Origin: Xiphydria camelus
Lineage: Eukaryota > Arthropoda > Insecta > Hymenoptera > Xiphydriidae
Direction of reading: 5' to 3'
DNA: 64,000 bases
NCBI GenBank assembly: GCA_963678675.1
Contig: OY783200.1
Span: 6,336,501 to 6,400,500, forward strand
Shown: one piece after another, positions 22,961 through 45,744 of the stretch
Numbering within the stretch: position 1 is the stretch's first letter
Layout of the letters: the number at the start of each line of letters is the position of its first letter
Program-made: the position numbers and the translations under genes
Notes under the pieces: generated by a model
Database searches by the model: none
What the model was told of the DNA's origin: nothing
Seen by the model: the letters and a program-made list of their open reading frames with translations, nothing else

Positions 22961-23045
22961 ATCGTGTTCTGAGGTCCTGCACCGAGTCAATTCAGTATAA
23001 CCCATTGCAAACCATCCAGAGACTCGATCGCGCGGCGATCGAGCA

Positions 23046-23456
23046 ATGTCGTCTTCGCCTTCTTGTATATTTTGTCGCAGAAAAACGTCCAAAGTAATAT
23101 TATTTGAGGCAGAATCCCTTGCGAAATGTAGAAAAATCTTTTCAATACGCGAAAAATTAAAATTTAAATATTCTGACGTAGTTATCCCAGTCACAGTCGA
23201 TGAAGTGCATGGTTATCACGTGAAGTGTTATAAATATTTTACGTCTCTCAATTCGAAATATCTGAGTGATGATTCATTATTGAACGACCCGCCGCCAGTG
23301 TCTAGTGAAATATCTACATCATCAACAGAAACAACAGCGTCATGTGCCCAAGTTGCATCTGGATTGCAAGCCAGTGACACCGTAACGGATGTTGCAGGTC
23401 CATCGACTCAAGAGCAATCAGGTACTAAAATTGATAAGACCACTGAAAAAACTTAG
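23046..23456 (+). CDS. CxxC zinc-motif ORF, transposon-type
   Basis: 136 codons from ATG at 23046. The head reads SCIFCRRKTSK, then about 50 residues later GYHVKCYKYFTSL, giving a CxxC...HxxxC zinc-binding pattern known from N-termini of insect transposon proteins. The tail is Ser/Thr-rich low complexity (SEISTSSTETTAS). No catalytic domain follows; 23457 onward is noncoding. It sits inside the large foldback element, behind promoter-like block copy 4. It could be a first exon whose partner is lost. Function is not assigned. Confidence 0.4.
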   Translation: MSSSPSCIFCRRKTSKVILFEAESLAKCRKIFSIREKLKFKYSDVVIPVTVDEVHGYHVKCYKYFTSLNSKYLSDDSLLNDPPPVSSEISTSSTETTASCAQVASGLQASDTVTDVAGPSTQEQSGTKIDKTTEKT

Positions 23457-23467
23457 GAAAATACGAT

Positions 23468-23870
23468 GGCGTCAATACAATACCTCGTATCTCCATGGAG
23501 AATGACTTTATAGAAACACTCCACAGCCTTATTTTATTGGCGATACGAGGTATTGTATTTGTAATTAGTAGGACTTGTTAATTGAATTAATGTCATTGTG
23601 GCGCAACCTAGCGATTCATTATTGAGCCGTTAGTTTTGAAAGTGGCCTAAGTTTATTTATACTTAAATTAATATATTGAAGGGTTTGTGTTCCAATGCAG
23701 TTAAAAATATACGTATAGGATACCAATGAATCATACTGCTTAAGTGTATCTAAAGGAGTTAAATTTACAGTTCCTATACAAATAATGGCAATTATTAATT
23801 GAATGCGTTTTCTTACCTCCATTCTTACAAAGAATGGAGTTAAGCCACTTTCAAAGTTAACAACCAGATT
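23468..23870. repeat. Two inverted-repeat structures inside the foldback element
   Basis: First, TACAATACCTCGTATC pairs with GATACGAGGTATTGTA (about 23475-23555). Second, TTTTGAAAGTGGCYTAA pairs with TTAAGCCACTTTCAAA (about 23632-23862). A 67-codon minus-strand ORF in the second (MEVRKRIQLIIAI...) is not recognised. From 23870 to 24520 the DNA is AT-rich with no gene. Confidence 0.5.
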
Positions 23871-25309
23871 CGTTATAGAATGTGCAAGAGCCCAAGTCCA
23901 TTCAACATAATTTAAAATGCTTCAAATTGAAAAAACAATACTCAATTTATTTTATATATTTTCACAACACTTCAAAAGCAAAATTTCTGCAATTGAGAAC
24001 ATTTTTTAACTACATAAATTACAAAACAATGTACTGCTCATCTACATTTTGACTGTGTGAGAGATATGAAGAAGTCATGATGCTCCGGTGGTATGTAAGT
24101 CTATTATGTCCTTCAATTTTGCTGTTGTAATTTGCCTTGCACATTTTTGATTTATGGCTTCATTTTTGAGATATTTATTTGAATTTATAGGATTGTAAAC
24201 ACGTCTAAAGCCAAGCTTAAAAGCTGCGCTGAATTAAAAATATCGAGAAAGCCTTTCGTGCCAATCGGACTAAAAATGAGACGATCAAGTGACCCTCAAT
24301 CATTTTTATTGTCACATTCTTTATAAATTTGTCACTTGTTGTATCTATTTGGTAGAGTGTGTGTACCTAACTTCTTGTAAATATTCAAGTTTCTTACTGA
24401 AGTACCTACCATATATTTGTAAGTCGATAAATACTCTAAGAAATTAGTTCGCTTTAAAAAAATTTCTGTTAAAAATATTCTTTCACTTCACGCACCTCGT
24501 TATATTTGTATAAAGCACTATATCGTCGGTCAAATGCCAAAAGGGTATTCTAAAAAAAATTATATCATTCATCCGTTTTAAAAATTGTTAAAACATCTGA
24601 CATCACAAATAAAATGTTGAGTGTCCTAACATAAGACTGATGTTTGATTGATATACCTTTTCTGTATTGAAGCTCTTTATCAATATTGAATGAGCGCTAA
24701 AATATTAACTCCAGGGAAACTAAATTACCATTATTACTAAAAAGATTCCAGAAAATAAACAAAATCATTATTTATATTAGAAGCATTCCTAATATAACAA
24801 ATTCTGCGGCAAACAGCACGAAATCGAGGCGCGCACAATGGATGTTTAAACCGTTCCGCCAGGTAGTTAATGCCAATATTTCGTTCCGCCAATTTAAATT
24901 TCCACTTGAAACAGTTGCCTCAGTAACATATTAAAAATTGAAGCTTAACTAAATAATAAAAATTTTATTGTTCACACGACGTATTTAGGATGATCCGCCA
25001 CCCTTTTAATGCCGGCCAATCGATCCGCCCATTTATATTCATAATTGTGGACTACCAGATGAATAGTAAACGAAATTTGAGCCTTAACTAAATAATAATT
25101 TTGTGCACTATTTTTTACAGGTTGGGGGCGTTCCGCCAGCCTCCCATACCGCTATCAAGGTTAATCCTCACGGATGGCACTTAGACATGCCCCCCACAAC
25201 ATTCTCTCAAAAAATAGGCCTTAACTAAATAATCACTGAAAAATGTCACTAGCTCTTAGTCTATAAAGGAACTCGAGCGAATTACGGTCCATTCTCCCCT
25301 TTCCCTAAA

Positions 25310-26040
25310 GGGACTCATACACTGTCAAACAAATTGCGCCACAAAGCGTTGCACAACTGCATCATCCATACACTTGGTTAAATTTTACTCAAACTTTAGT
25401 TACACGTTGGGAATCGTACAGCAAACATGTCCTCAAGTGCTATCCCGGAGCTTGGATTTCCTGAGCTCGTAAAAAATCTATATCTGAGAAGTACCATAGA
25501 CTTGGCTCATATATTTCTGATGACCCAGCTCCAGACTTATAACTTTCTGTAACCTTCTTCAATTCCCGCCTGCAGCCGCTTCTCAGCATATTTATTTTCT
25601 TTTTCACAATTTCACGATCAGCTCCTGCCTCAATTTCTTTTCATTTTTCTTACAACTTATCGTAAGCAGTAGCTTTGAGATTTCTATTTTTAGAGATGTC
25701 GCTCTTAATTTTCCATACTTCAGGTAAATACCTATATATTGAAATAAATTCCCTCCAAAATTCCCTATTCTGAATAGTCGTCATTATCACAAGTGAACCG
25801 GCCACCAAGAAAACCGACCAACTGCAATGACTGAAAAATATTGCGCATCGAAGCGCAATGCGCACATAGGTACATTAACACGACGCGTTGCGTAAACGTT
25901 CCCGTTGGGCAAAAGATTTCAAACATGTTTTAAGCTAAATAGTCAAACATTTGTGCAACGCATCAAACACCGCCATACATTGTCAAACAAATTGCGCAAC
26001 AGCGTGTATTGCGCAATTTGTTTAACGGTGTATGGGCCCC
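25310..26040. mobile_element. Nonautonomous DNA transposon with GGGRCYCATACA termini
   Basis: The left end GGACTCATACACTGTCAAAC pairs with the right end GTTTAACGGTGTATGGGCCC. A second internal pair (near 25975-26030) has CAAACAAATTGCGCAA arms. No transposase. Confidence 0.55.
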
Positions 26041-26044
26041 TTAA

Positions 26045-26356
26045 CTCGTTGACTGCCATGTTGGTCCCATGGGACCAACAAGTAATGTACGTAAACCGGC
26101 CGCGTTGATCTCATGGGATCAACGCAGGTAATAGGACGCCTTCCAGACCGTTGATTCAAATTTGACTGTATTTTGCTATGATGCCTATGATCAGAATAAA
26201 AATCGAAAAATTGCAGTTTTCATTAACTTTATTTTTTTCAATTTTTTCGAAAATTAAATCCACATGAATTATTGCGTTTTCTAAGTCAAAATACATTATA
26301 ATTTATCTTTGGCCTGTGGGGACTATTTTTGAAAAATATGGCTGGCAGTCAACGTG
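26045..26356. mobile_element. TTAA-flanked MITE (piggyBac-like)
   Basis: TTAA occurs at 26041-26044 and 26357-26360. The ends CTCGTTGACTGCCAT and ATGGCTGGCAGTCAACGTG are inverted repeats. Two internal palindromes, TTGGTCCCATGGGACCAA and TTGATCTCATGGGATCAA, lie near the left end. TTAA duplication is the piggyBac signature. 26360-27270 has no gene that I can defend. Confidence 0.65.
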
Positions 26357-27641
26357 TTAACGGTACAGGCCACCTGTGCATCAACTCTTTCAAGGTCACG
26401 GACCCCTCAATAATTAAAAAAAAAATCAGTCCCGTTTATATTTGACACACCCTCGTACAATAATCTACTTGAATTAATGTTTCTTACCGAAAACTAGATT
26501 TGACGAATGGTCAATTTTCCTTAAACCAGATTCCGATACTCAAATTTAAGTGTTACATAGGATATCAATTTTTAGGTTACAAAACATCTTTCATACACTT
26601 GATAAATATTGGTATTTACATTGTACATCTTAAAAATTATTATTTTTTCAAAACACTGCACATCTCTCATTTCTGAAAGATCTCTTTATCTTAATCAAAA
26701 TTTCCCCCATTTCCCCTAAAATGAAATAAACGGGCTGTGAAGAGCCTGCTACATATTATTCCATGATGCCGACATGGCCATTCACGGAAGTTGGCGATAT
26801 CCTCCGAAGATACGTACCGAGAAGTTCGCGAAGGCAATACCTTCGACTATCTCATTTCGCTGAAGAGTCCCCCTCGGTGCATCGCGAATCGGGACGGTTG
26901 TTGCTGCTGCTGAGCGAGCTGTATTCGTTGCACGGCATGACGGAAGAGAAGGAGAAATAGGCGGAGGAGGAACAGGAAAATGCTACCGATGAAAAGTAAC
27001 ACTCTAGAGTCGAAGAAACGCTAGAAGTACCTCTGAAACCATCGATAAAATCACCAATAAAATAGCGAATACCATTTACCAAGGAATTCCTTTGCTTATC
27101 GACGATTGATCGAGTTTAACGTAGGGAAGGGACGAAAATAGGACACCCTGAAACCATCGACAAACCGGAGAACTCCTCATCGAATGGAGCCGGTCTATCG
27201 AAATCCGAATGTCGATAAGAGAACGTATCCGGGGGGAGACGAAAGGAAACGAGACTACCTCGCGAAACGATGCTCTTTATTGATTCGCATGCACTTGGTA
27301 TCTCGAGAGAGAAAACAGAATTAGAAAGATACGAGTCGGTGCTCCCTACGCGTATATCACAACCTTTAGCAAACAACTTCCTTTATCGCCTAGCTATAAA
27401 TATTGATTAGAGGCTTTTGTACATTGCGATACTACGGAGGAACGATCCCGGCTTTCGGGGACTCTGGAATCAGGCTCGTTTAGCGGAAATCGCGAGAGCG
27501 CCGAGGCGATGGTGCGTCGACGGACGCGCTGCAGCTGCGTCGGAGCTCCGTTCGAGGTGCTGGCCGACACGACGGCCATCCGTGTGCGTCACGCAGGAGA
27601 GTTTCGCGCTCGTCGGTCCGAGGACTCCGTTGTCGTCGCTT

Positions 27642-38145
<10,504 letters not shown>

Positions 38146-38199
38146 CGCGACATCTGGCGGCGCGGGGCCGAAGCGCCGGCCAAGATAACACCACTATGA

Positions 38200-38524
38200 A
38201 GGCCATCACACAAAATTCCGTAAAGACCACCATACGTGAAAAAACACAAGCAGTAACAGTAAGGATTGTTCAATCAGAAATATCATTCTTACGGAATTAT
38301 GCTTAAACAGGCTTTCTGATTGGTCAATCCTTACTGTTACTGCTTACGTTTTTTCACGTGTGATGGCCTTAAGGCCGTAAGACGTAAGCGTAAGCGAATA
38401 TACCAATCAGGATTAAGTATTCCGTTGTCCATAACAACACCATAACAGGATACTTGATCCTGATTGGTCTATTCGCTTACACTTACGTCTTACGGCCTTA
38501 CGGAATTTATTGTGTGCGATGGCC
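38200..38524. mobile_element. Compound MITE upstream of the Nurf-38 starts
   Basis: The outer arms AGGCCATCACACAAAATTCC and its complement near 38497-38524 enclose two inner hairpins (CAGTAACAGTAAGGATTG arms; CGTAAGCGAATAKACCAATC arms). It lies 55 bp upstream of the long-form ATG, so it is probably in or next to the promoter. Confidence 0.7.
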
Positions 38525-38529
38525 TAGAT

Positions 38530-38990
38530 GACGGACTTTTCCGCGGGAAAATTCACCGCGAAAACGTAGAGTTTGAATCAAAATAATCATCAAAAAACGT
38601 AGCGGGAATCATGCGCTTTTGATTGATTACAAAATCAAGTAACGCGCTTTGATTTCACTGCCGGATTCCGACGGATTAAAACGAACGAACGTTTCGACAA
38701 ACCGAATGCTACGCGGAGGAAGCTTGAAACCGTCATGGCCGTCGGCGAACAAAGATGACGCGAGATTGCGCTAGATGGCGCCACCTCTGATCGCGAATCG
38801 TGCCGTATCGTCGGTGATGATATAACCTCAAAATTCGCTGCCGTTGTCAACAAGAGTCACGCGTTGGAAGTTGCGCAGCGGTTTCGCGGTTATTTCGCGT
38901 AAAACGATCGAAGGAGACGAAAAATTCAGGTGGAAGTCGCAGCGAAGGTGAACGACGACTGCGTCCTAGGAGATAAGGTTGGTGGGATAT
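38530..38990. promoter_or_regulatory. CpG-rich candidate promoter region with paired CTCF-like motif
   Basis: The block is GC/CpG-rich against AT-rich DNA on the right. At 38771-38788 CTAGATGGCGCCACCTCT contains AGATGGCGC on one strand and AGGTGGCGC on the other, both close to the insect CTCF core. It may be the Nurf-38 promoter or a bidirectional one (an exon-like AGATAAG-GTTGGT donor lies at about 38975 on plus). No transcript evidence. 39000-40090 shows no gene. Confidence 0.3.
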
Positions 38991-40097
38991 TTTTTTAAGG
39001 AAATCTACGATGAAAACCGGCGACCCCGCGGACGGCGATACATCTCGATTATCCTAGAAATTTCCATAGTATTGTCGCCGAGACCGATCGTCTTTTATGT
39101 CAGCTTCTGGGAGCAATCGTTTGTCTACATGTTTTCTTTTGGTATCATTCTCGAGACCGAAACTTGTTAACTGATACACAGCGAAAATAATTCTGATAGG
39201 TATGCTGTGATAATAATTCTGACATGTGCTGGGACTGGTCACTTGATTGTTACTTACTTGCAGACTGATTTATCGATTGCGTATCAAATTGCGATATCGT
39301 GATATTATGACGTACTTGAATTGTCTTGACGACCAGAATTTTCTATCGCCTTGTCAGTGACTTTACAATGTCAGAACGTCAATATCAATATATCGAACTT
39401 CGATCGACTTGAAATATAATTCTCATATATTGCGATTGGCCATTTTATTGCTATCGATATTCTATCTTTAGTATAGAGTCAATTGTCGATTGCAATTAAA
39501 ACGCAATTTGAGGAAATTGTTCTCATAACAGTATTTATGCAGCTTGATTTTCAACTAGAGATAAAGCTTTAAATATGTTTATCGCCTCCAGGGATCGAAT
39601 CTAGAACTTTTCACAACAAACATTTATTTTATGTTATCCATGATATTATATATTTGTATCCATCGTGAAAAAGCAGGGTGTCTAGCAGTCCTGGGAATCC
39701 TTGAAGTATAGTAAAATCTACTTAAGGTGGCTGGAAAACACAACTGTTTTATTGACAAAACACTGTTTTACTGAAATATATTGTCGGATACAGATCATTT
39801 TAAAACGGGAGCAGTCTTAGCAATCCTAATAGGTGAAATGATATCCTTAGACCATTGACCAGGGTGCTTATATAGCAAATAAATCAAAGTATTCATTGAT
39901 AATAAATAATTTCACTTTAACAAAATGTGGATAAAGTAGATCATCCTGTCGAAAATGTCGATATCTTGCTACAACTTTGTTTATATAAATTCTGGTGTAA
40001 ATTAGTAAAACAAACGGACATAGACACTCTTCATTGAGTAGTAACAATGTGAAAACAATGATTTTCTAGGGAAAAAACGACCTACACTGAAAAGAGA

Positions 40098-40375
40098 GTA
40101 TTCGAGGTGCACGTCACCGATTTTCTTCATTCTGCGATATGTTGTAGTATATCAAAAAACATTAGACACGTATTTTTTTGTACGTGCTAATTCGGTCATT
40201 TAAGGGGTGAAAATCACCCCTAAACTTGACCCCCTAAGACCAATTTTCTACGATTTCTCAAAAACTACGTTGAATTTCTTAATGAAACAAATTGAATATT
40301 CGATAAGGAATAATATTCAATTTGTTTCATTAAGAAATTCAACATAGTTCATCGGTGACGTGCACCTCGAATACT
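40098..40375. mobile_element. MITE with GTATTCGAGGTGCACGTCAC termini
   Basis: The left end pairs with GTGACGTGCACCTCGAATAC on the right; an inner hairpin has GAATTTCTTAATGAAACAAA arms. Related to 10050-10200. Confidence 0.8.
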
Positions 40376-40381
40376 ATCCTT

Positions 40382-40663
40382 GTGAGAGAAATAATATTGC
40401 TGCTGCCAAAAAAATGTTTTCTTGAATCAAAAATATGATATAATTTCAGGATTAAGTCATGATTTTCTTTGTGTAAAAAATATTTGATAGGCTTGAGTAG
40501 TTGTTTTTTTGCACTGAAATAATTTCTTATTCCTACAACGGTGTACTTAAATCAAGAATATACATATATACTTCGATCAAGAATCTGTATTCTTAAAAAT
40601 TTGTAAGATCATATGTTTTTGATTCAAGAAACATTTTTTTGACTCTAGCAATTATTTCTCTCA
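40382..40663. mobile_element. MITE with GAGAGAAATAAT termini, copy 1
   Basis: Arms with TGTTTTCTTGAATCAAAAAT and its near-complement near 40615-40663. It is related to diverged copies at 57140-57810. 40664-41900 is AT-rich with no gene. Confidence 0.6.
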
Positions 40664-41906
40664 ACATACAATCTGCGGGATCTCCATGCGACTATAACAG
40701 AGCGTAACAGTGTGATGTCAACCAAATCTAAGAGTTAATAAAATAAAATTATCATGAGATGCATTACAAGAAATGAATTGCTATAGATATACAAGAAATT
40801 CGTTTGAGAAGGATAAACACTCATGATTTAAATTTACTATGGATCGTTGCAAAAAAGTTCCTCGTACCTTTTCAAGCCACCTTAATACTATTTCTCGTAT
40901 TATACGCTTTTTTGCTGGTCTCTTAAGTTTAAGCCTCACATTTGCTATACAAAATATCCCACGTAATGTGCGCTTTATTCCTACTTATAACGCTTTTTTA
41001 ACGATCGACGATTTCCTTAAATTACACTTAACAATTACACACATCTATATGATTGCATAGTACGTTTACTCTATTTTCGCATCCGCGAATGCAAAAATGA
41101 TGATGCCTTTCAAAAGTTAAACTCAACCGAAAAATGAATACTATTTAGTTCAGGAAAGATAAAACGATTTTATGTCGCCTGACCCAGTACATATTATGTT
41201 TTCGATAGGGACTTACATCAAAAGAATATCATTCCTTTCTTTTCAAATATTTGATCTATGCGTAATTGATTTGTAGTGATCTTAAATATGTACATCTCTA
41301 TACAATATCTATCCTTTAACCCTTTAAGTTTTACTGGGAGAATAGTTTCCCACCAGGCCTAAGTCTCCTAGCTGATATCTTAATGGAAAACTAATTCTAC
41401 ACAAGATAAATGTAAATTATAATACATATGAAAAAATAATATAAATAAGTAAGGGGTAAGGTGGGATGAGAGCGTACCAAAAATAGACGGGACAAGTACA
41501 TTACATCAACATATCAACAAAAACAATAATTTAGATTAGCAACTGCGAAAATACCTCGTAGATTTAAAAAACAGCTTAATTAAAGCTTAACAGCTTAATA
41601 CGTACTCACAAAAAATTACAAATTAAAGATGGCAGCACCATTCGCTAAGAAATTTGAATAAAAATTGATATGAGGCACTTGCTCCGTCTATTTTTTTTAT
41701 ACGCTCTTACCCTACCTTACCTTATCTATAATTTTTTTAAATATGAAGATAATTTTTTCATGGCAAGAAATATTATATACATAAAAAAAGTTCATATACC
41801 CCAGGGTGAAAACAACAATTTTCATATATACAAAGTTGTTTATGCCATTAATAGTACACTTGAAACTTTAAAGTTAAAATTTATTTTTCAAATCGATGTG
41901 TACCAT

Positions 41907-42020
41907 TAAGGTGCGTATCCATTTGTAACAAATGACCCGTAACGTAACACCGAACATGTTACAACCCGTTGCAAGGTGAAACTGTTCGCTCCGGAAGGTT
42001 TTGGCCGTGTCAATCGTCCC
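41907..42020. repeat. AAGGTGCGTATCC repeat end
   Basis: AAGGTGCGTATCCATTTGTA followed by CCCGTAACGTAAC matches, in reverse, the units at 52937-53173. It looks like one terminus of a DNA transposon. Confidence 0.5.
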
Positions 42021-42047
42021 GTAACGTAACCGAACGAGGTTACAGCC

Positions 42048-42667
42048 CGTTCACACGATACGGTTTTTTCCCGTTTTGGTATTTTATCGAATCCGTTTTT
42101 TTACCGTGTGCTGCAGTGGCGCATACATTTAAATGGGCGCGTTCACACGGTACGTCTTCGAAACTCATACGGCAATTTCACCGATTCGGTCGCGACTGGC
42201 GTTCGGTTTTGTCACCGAAAACCGTATGGCCGGATTCAGTAAAATAACCGAATCGGTCGCTAGTGGCAATGTAGTTTGCATGGAAGTGTTCAGACGGGAT
42301 AGTTTTCGTACGATACGGCTCGTGCATGGCCGGGTGATGGCGCGAGAGCCCGAAACGTGTCGTGTTCACACGATACGGTTTTTTCCCGTTTCGGTAAATT
42401 CACCGAATCGGTTTTTTACCGTGTGCTGCAGTGGCGCATACATTTAAATGGGCGCGTTTTCACACGGTACGTCTTCGAAACTCATACGGCAATTTCACCG
42501 ATTCGGTCGCGACTGACATTCGGTCTTGTCACTGAAAACCGAATGGCCCGATTCGGGAAAATAATGAAATCGGTTGCTAGTGGCAATGTTTATGCATCGA
42601 AGTGTTCAGACAGGATAGTTTTCGTACTGATAGGTCTCGTGCATGGCCGGGTGATGGCGCGACAATA
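42048..42667. repeat. Two-copy tandem duplication, period about 314 bp, ACACGATACGGTTTTTTCCC family
   Basis: Copies start at about 42050 and 42364 and share CAGTGGCGCATACATTTAAA, CGGCAATTTCACCGATTCGG and GTGCATGGCCGGGTGATGGC. The inverted relative at 42995-43130 (GAAAAACCGYAWCGTRTGAA) completes a nonautonomous element of about 1.1 kb. At 42680-42765 two GACGATATATCG palindromes lie next to a TTTAACCCTTTTAG end. Confidence 0.65.
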
Positions 42668-43160
42668 AACAATGATTTTAACCCTTTTAGTGCCGGACGA
42701 CGATATATCGTCGTTCTCTGTACTTGCGAAAAGTGCCAGCGACGATATATCGTTGCGTATGCGATGGCGCCATGTTCTTCGCATTACGAGAAAGCTCTAT
42801 CTGAAAATAAATTTATAAGACGTTATAAGCGGTCTAATAACATTGCAAAGTAATGTAATAAAAATTGTTTTTGAGTATCCTTTGCATTCGCTCGAGCGGC
42901 ACTGTTTCGACGCCCGGGTGATTGGTTGACACGTCCACTCGACGTGTGCGAAACACTTGCCAGAGCCGTAGCCGAGATAGGTATAGTGTCAGGGGGCTGA
43001 CCGATTCGGTAGAATTTTACCGAAACGGTGAAAAACCGCAACGTATGAACGAGCTGTTCGGTAAAATTACCGAAACGGTGAAAAACCGCATCGTGTGAAC
43101 GAAAAAACCGTATCGTGTGAACGGGCTGTACACAACGCCGCGCCGCGCCTTTCACCCTTA

Positions 43161-43737
43161 GAGCTCTTTCACACGATCCGTTTTTTTAACGGACGGTGAA
43201 ACTAACGGAACGGTGAATCTACCGGATATTGTAGAAACACATTGAGTTGCATTGGAGCGTTCACACGTATCGACGTCCGTTAAAAAAACGGTCCGGTACC
43301 GTCGCACTACCGTCGCACTAAGAACCCTTTCACACGATCCGTTTTTCTAACGGACGGTGAAACTAACGGAACGGTGAATCTACCGGATACTGTAGAAACA
43401 CACTGAGTTGCATGGGAGCGTTCACACGTATCGACGTCCGTTAAAAAAACGTTCCGGTACCGTTGCACCAACGGATGGGTTTCTACTTTACCGGAACGGT
43501 GAAAACAACGGATCCGTTTAGTAGAAACACATGTTCATACTTGTCCGTTAGAAAAACGGATCGTGTGAAAGGGTTCTTAGTGCGACGGTAGTGCGACGGT
43601 ACCGGACCGTTTTTTTAACGGACGTCGATACGTGTGAACGCTCCAATGCAACTCAATGTGTTTCTACAATATCCGGTAGATTCACCGTTCCGTTAGTTTC
43701 ACCGTCCGTTAAAAAAACGGATCGTGTGAAAGAGCTC
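43161..43737. mobile_element. TTA-flanked palindromic MITE with an inner related palindrome
   Basis: GAGCTCTTTCACACGATCCG begins the left arm and its complement ends at 43737; TTA lies at 43158-43160 and 43738-43740. An inner copy (about 43322-43576) begins AGAACCCTTTCACACGATCC and closes with its complement, so a relative of the same family seems to have inserted at the centre. TTA is the PIF/Harbinger target. Confidence 0.75.
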
Positions 43738-43740
43738 TTA

Positions 43741-45744
43741 TAGTCGGGGAGGCAGCGACACTTTTACCGTGGTCATTTCACCAAGGCTGGTTTTCATTCA
43801 CATGATAGATTCCATACTGTGTATGAGCGAAATGCTTGTTAGCTGCCGCACCGGCGGTGGGGGTGAGTACAGTAGAGCCTCAAACGCGTAAAAAAACTAG
43901 AGAAATAAAGTGATATCACCAAAGTTCAATTCTTGTTTATGGTTTATTTACATTATGTAATTATAAAAAATCGTAGTCAGCCGGACATATTTCGGGGGGA
44001 AATGTGTCAGCTGGGACAATAAACATGTAGCGCGCCGGCTAAAGAGGCTCCGACTTTATCGACTTTTCCCCCGCAATTCGGCTAGCTGATTTTTATTTAT
44101 ATTTAATACAAGTAATACTGGTTCGTGCGATCAAATTTCAACTTCAGTAGTATAAAGAGACATTATATTTTTTGCCACAAAAGATTCGATGGTTTATTTA
44201 CATTATGTAATTATAAAAAATCGTAGCAGCTGTTGACGTATACTTGCGCAATACAGACGCCACGCAAACTAATACTACCATACTTTAAATTAAGTTATGT
44301 GATTGCTAATTCATTATATTTTATGAAAAACATCATCAGCTAGGTGTATGGTGGGGATCAGTCCGTCAGCTGGGACAAAAAACATGCAGCGCACCGGCTA
44401 AAGAGGCTGCGCATTTATAATTTCAGCTGACGACTTTTCCCTCGCAATTCAGCCAGCCGACTTTTATTTATATCTAGTACGAATAATAATAGTTCGTGTA
44501 ATCAAACTTCAGGTCTGGTAGTATAAAGAAACATGAAATTTATTGTCTAAAAAGAGTCTATCTTGCTTGCAATTTTAATGGCGATAATAATTATTATTGT
44601 AGTTAATTATGTTATTTATTATTATCTAACTATTTAATAATATTTGTTAGAAATAAATAAGTTATAGAAATCAATAGAAGATTTATTGTATAGAAGGCGA
44701 TATTCATAAATGTAAGAGTAAATATCTAAAAGCCATGCGGTACAGCTGAAGTGCGGATCTCTGGTAGATCTTTTGTAGCAATAAATTTCATATTTCTTTA
44801 TACTACCGCAGCTGAAATTTGATTACACGAATTATTATTATTCGTACTAGATATAAATAAAAGTCGGCTGGCTGAATTGCGGGGGAAAAGTCGTCAGCTG
44901 AAATTATAAATGCGCAGCCTCTTTAGCCGGTGCGCTGCATGTTTTTTGTTCCAGCTGACGGACTGACCCCCACTATACACCTATCTGACGATGTTTTTCA
45001 TAAAATATAATGAATTAGCAATCACATATCTTAATTTAAAGCATGGTGGTATTAGTTTACGTGGCGTCTGTATTGCGCAAGTATACGTCAACAGCTGACA
45101 CATTTCCCCCCGAAATATGTTCAGCTGACTACGATTTTTTATAATTACATAATATAAATAAACCATCGAATCTTTTGTTGCAAAAAATATAATGTCTCTT
45201 TATACTACTAAGGGCCGGTTTTACCAACAGGTATAAACGCGGTATAGCACTATACTGAGAATAACCATAAGGCTTATTGCTGGTTATTCTCAGTATAGCG
45301 CTATACCGCGTTTATACCGTGTTGGTAAAACCGGCCCTAAAGTTGAAATCTGACCGCACGAACCAGTATTACTTGTATTAAATATAAATAAAAGTCAGCT
45401 AGCCGAATTGCGGGGGAAAAGTCGATAAAGTCGCAGCCTCTTTAGCCGGCGTGCTGCATGTTTATTGTCCCAGCTGACATATTTCCCCCCGAAATATGTC
45501 CAGCTGACTACGATTTTTTATAATTACATAATGTAAATAAACCATAAACAAAAATTGAACTTTGGTGATATCACTTTATTTCTCTAGTTTTTTTTACGCG
45601 TTTGAGGCTCTACTGTACACACCCCCACCGCCGGTGCGGCAGCTGACAAGCATTTCGCTCACACACAGTATGGAATCTATCATGTGAATGAAAACCAGCC
45701 TTGGTGAAATGACCACGGTAAAAATGTCGCTGCCTCCCGGACTA
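43741..45744. mobile_element. 2.0-kb palindromic (foldback) transposon, TTA target duplication
   Basis: TAGTC..GGGAGGCAGCGACA at the left and its complement at 45725-45744; arms about 43741-44550 and 44775-45744 are near-identical. TTA at 43738-43740 and 45745-45747. A phrase with TTTACATTATGTAATTATAA occurs twice in each arm. No ORF. By target and terminus it is PIF/Harbinger-like. Its left TTA is shared with the preceding MITE. Confidence 0.8.
45212..45337. mobile_element. 126-bp GGGCCGGTTTTACCAA MITE inside one palindrome arm
   Basis: GGGCCGGTTTTACCAA pairs with TTGGTAAAACCGGCCC; TAA flanks both sides (45209-45211, 45338-45340). The other arm (near 44140) lacks it, giving a natural empty site. 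Its termini match the element at 61165-63676. Confidence 0.85.

Larger units (their letters stand above)
21369..25264. mobile_element. 3.9-kb foldback transposon with about 740-bp terminal inverted repeats
   Basis: 21369-22105 and 24523-25264 are near-identical reverse complements. Each arm is built from three units of about 138 bp starting with TTATTTAGTTAAGSC (21405, 21541, 21680) and carries five GGCGGAWC sites (about 21499, 21607, 21636, 21745, 21775), mirrored on the right. Termini are TAAGAGCTAGTGACA. Internally subdivided long TIRs are typical of Foldback/MULE elements. The interior (22106-24522) encodes no transposase that I can see; it holds another repeat element with a small ORF and several hairpins. 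Confidence 0.8.

Noticed and set aside
26763..27080. GC-rich 65-codon ORF near the Nurf-38 3' end
   Set aside because: No family resemblance; likely downstream or 3' UTR-related sequence with biased composition.
42133..42668. Two related ORFs of about 103 codons
   Set aside because: They follow the 314-bp tandem duplication of a noncoding element.
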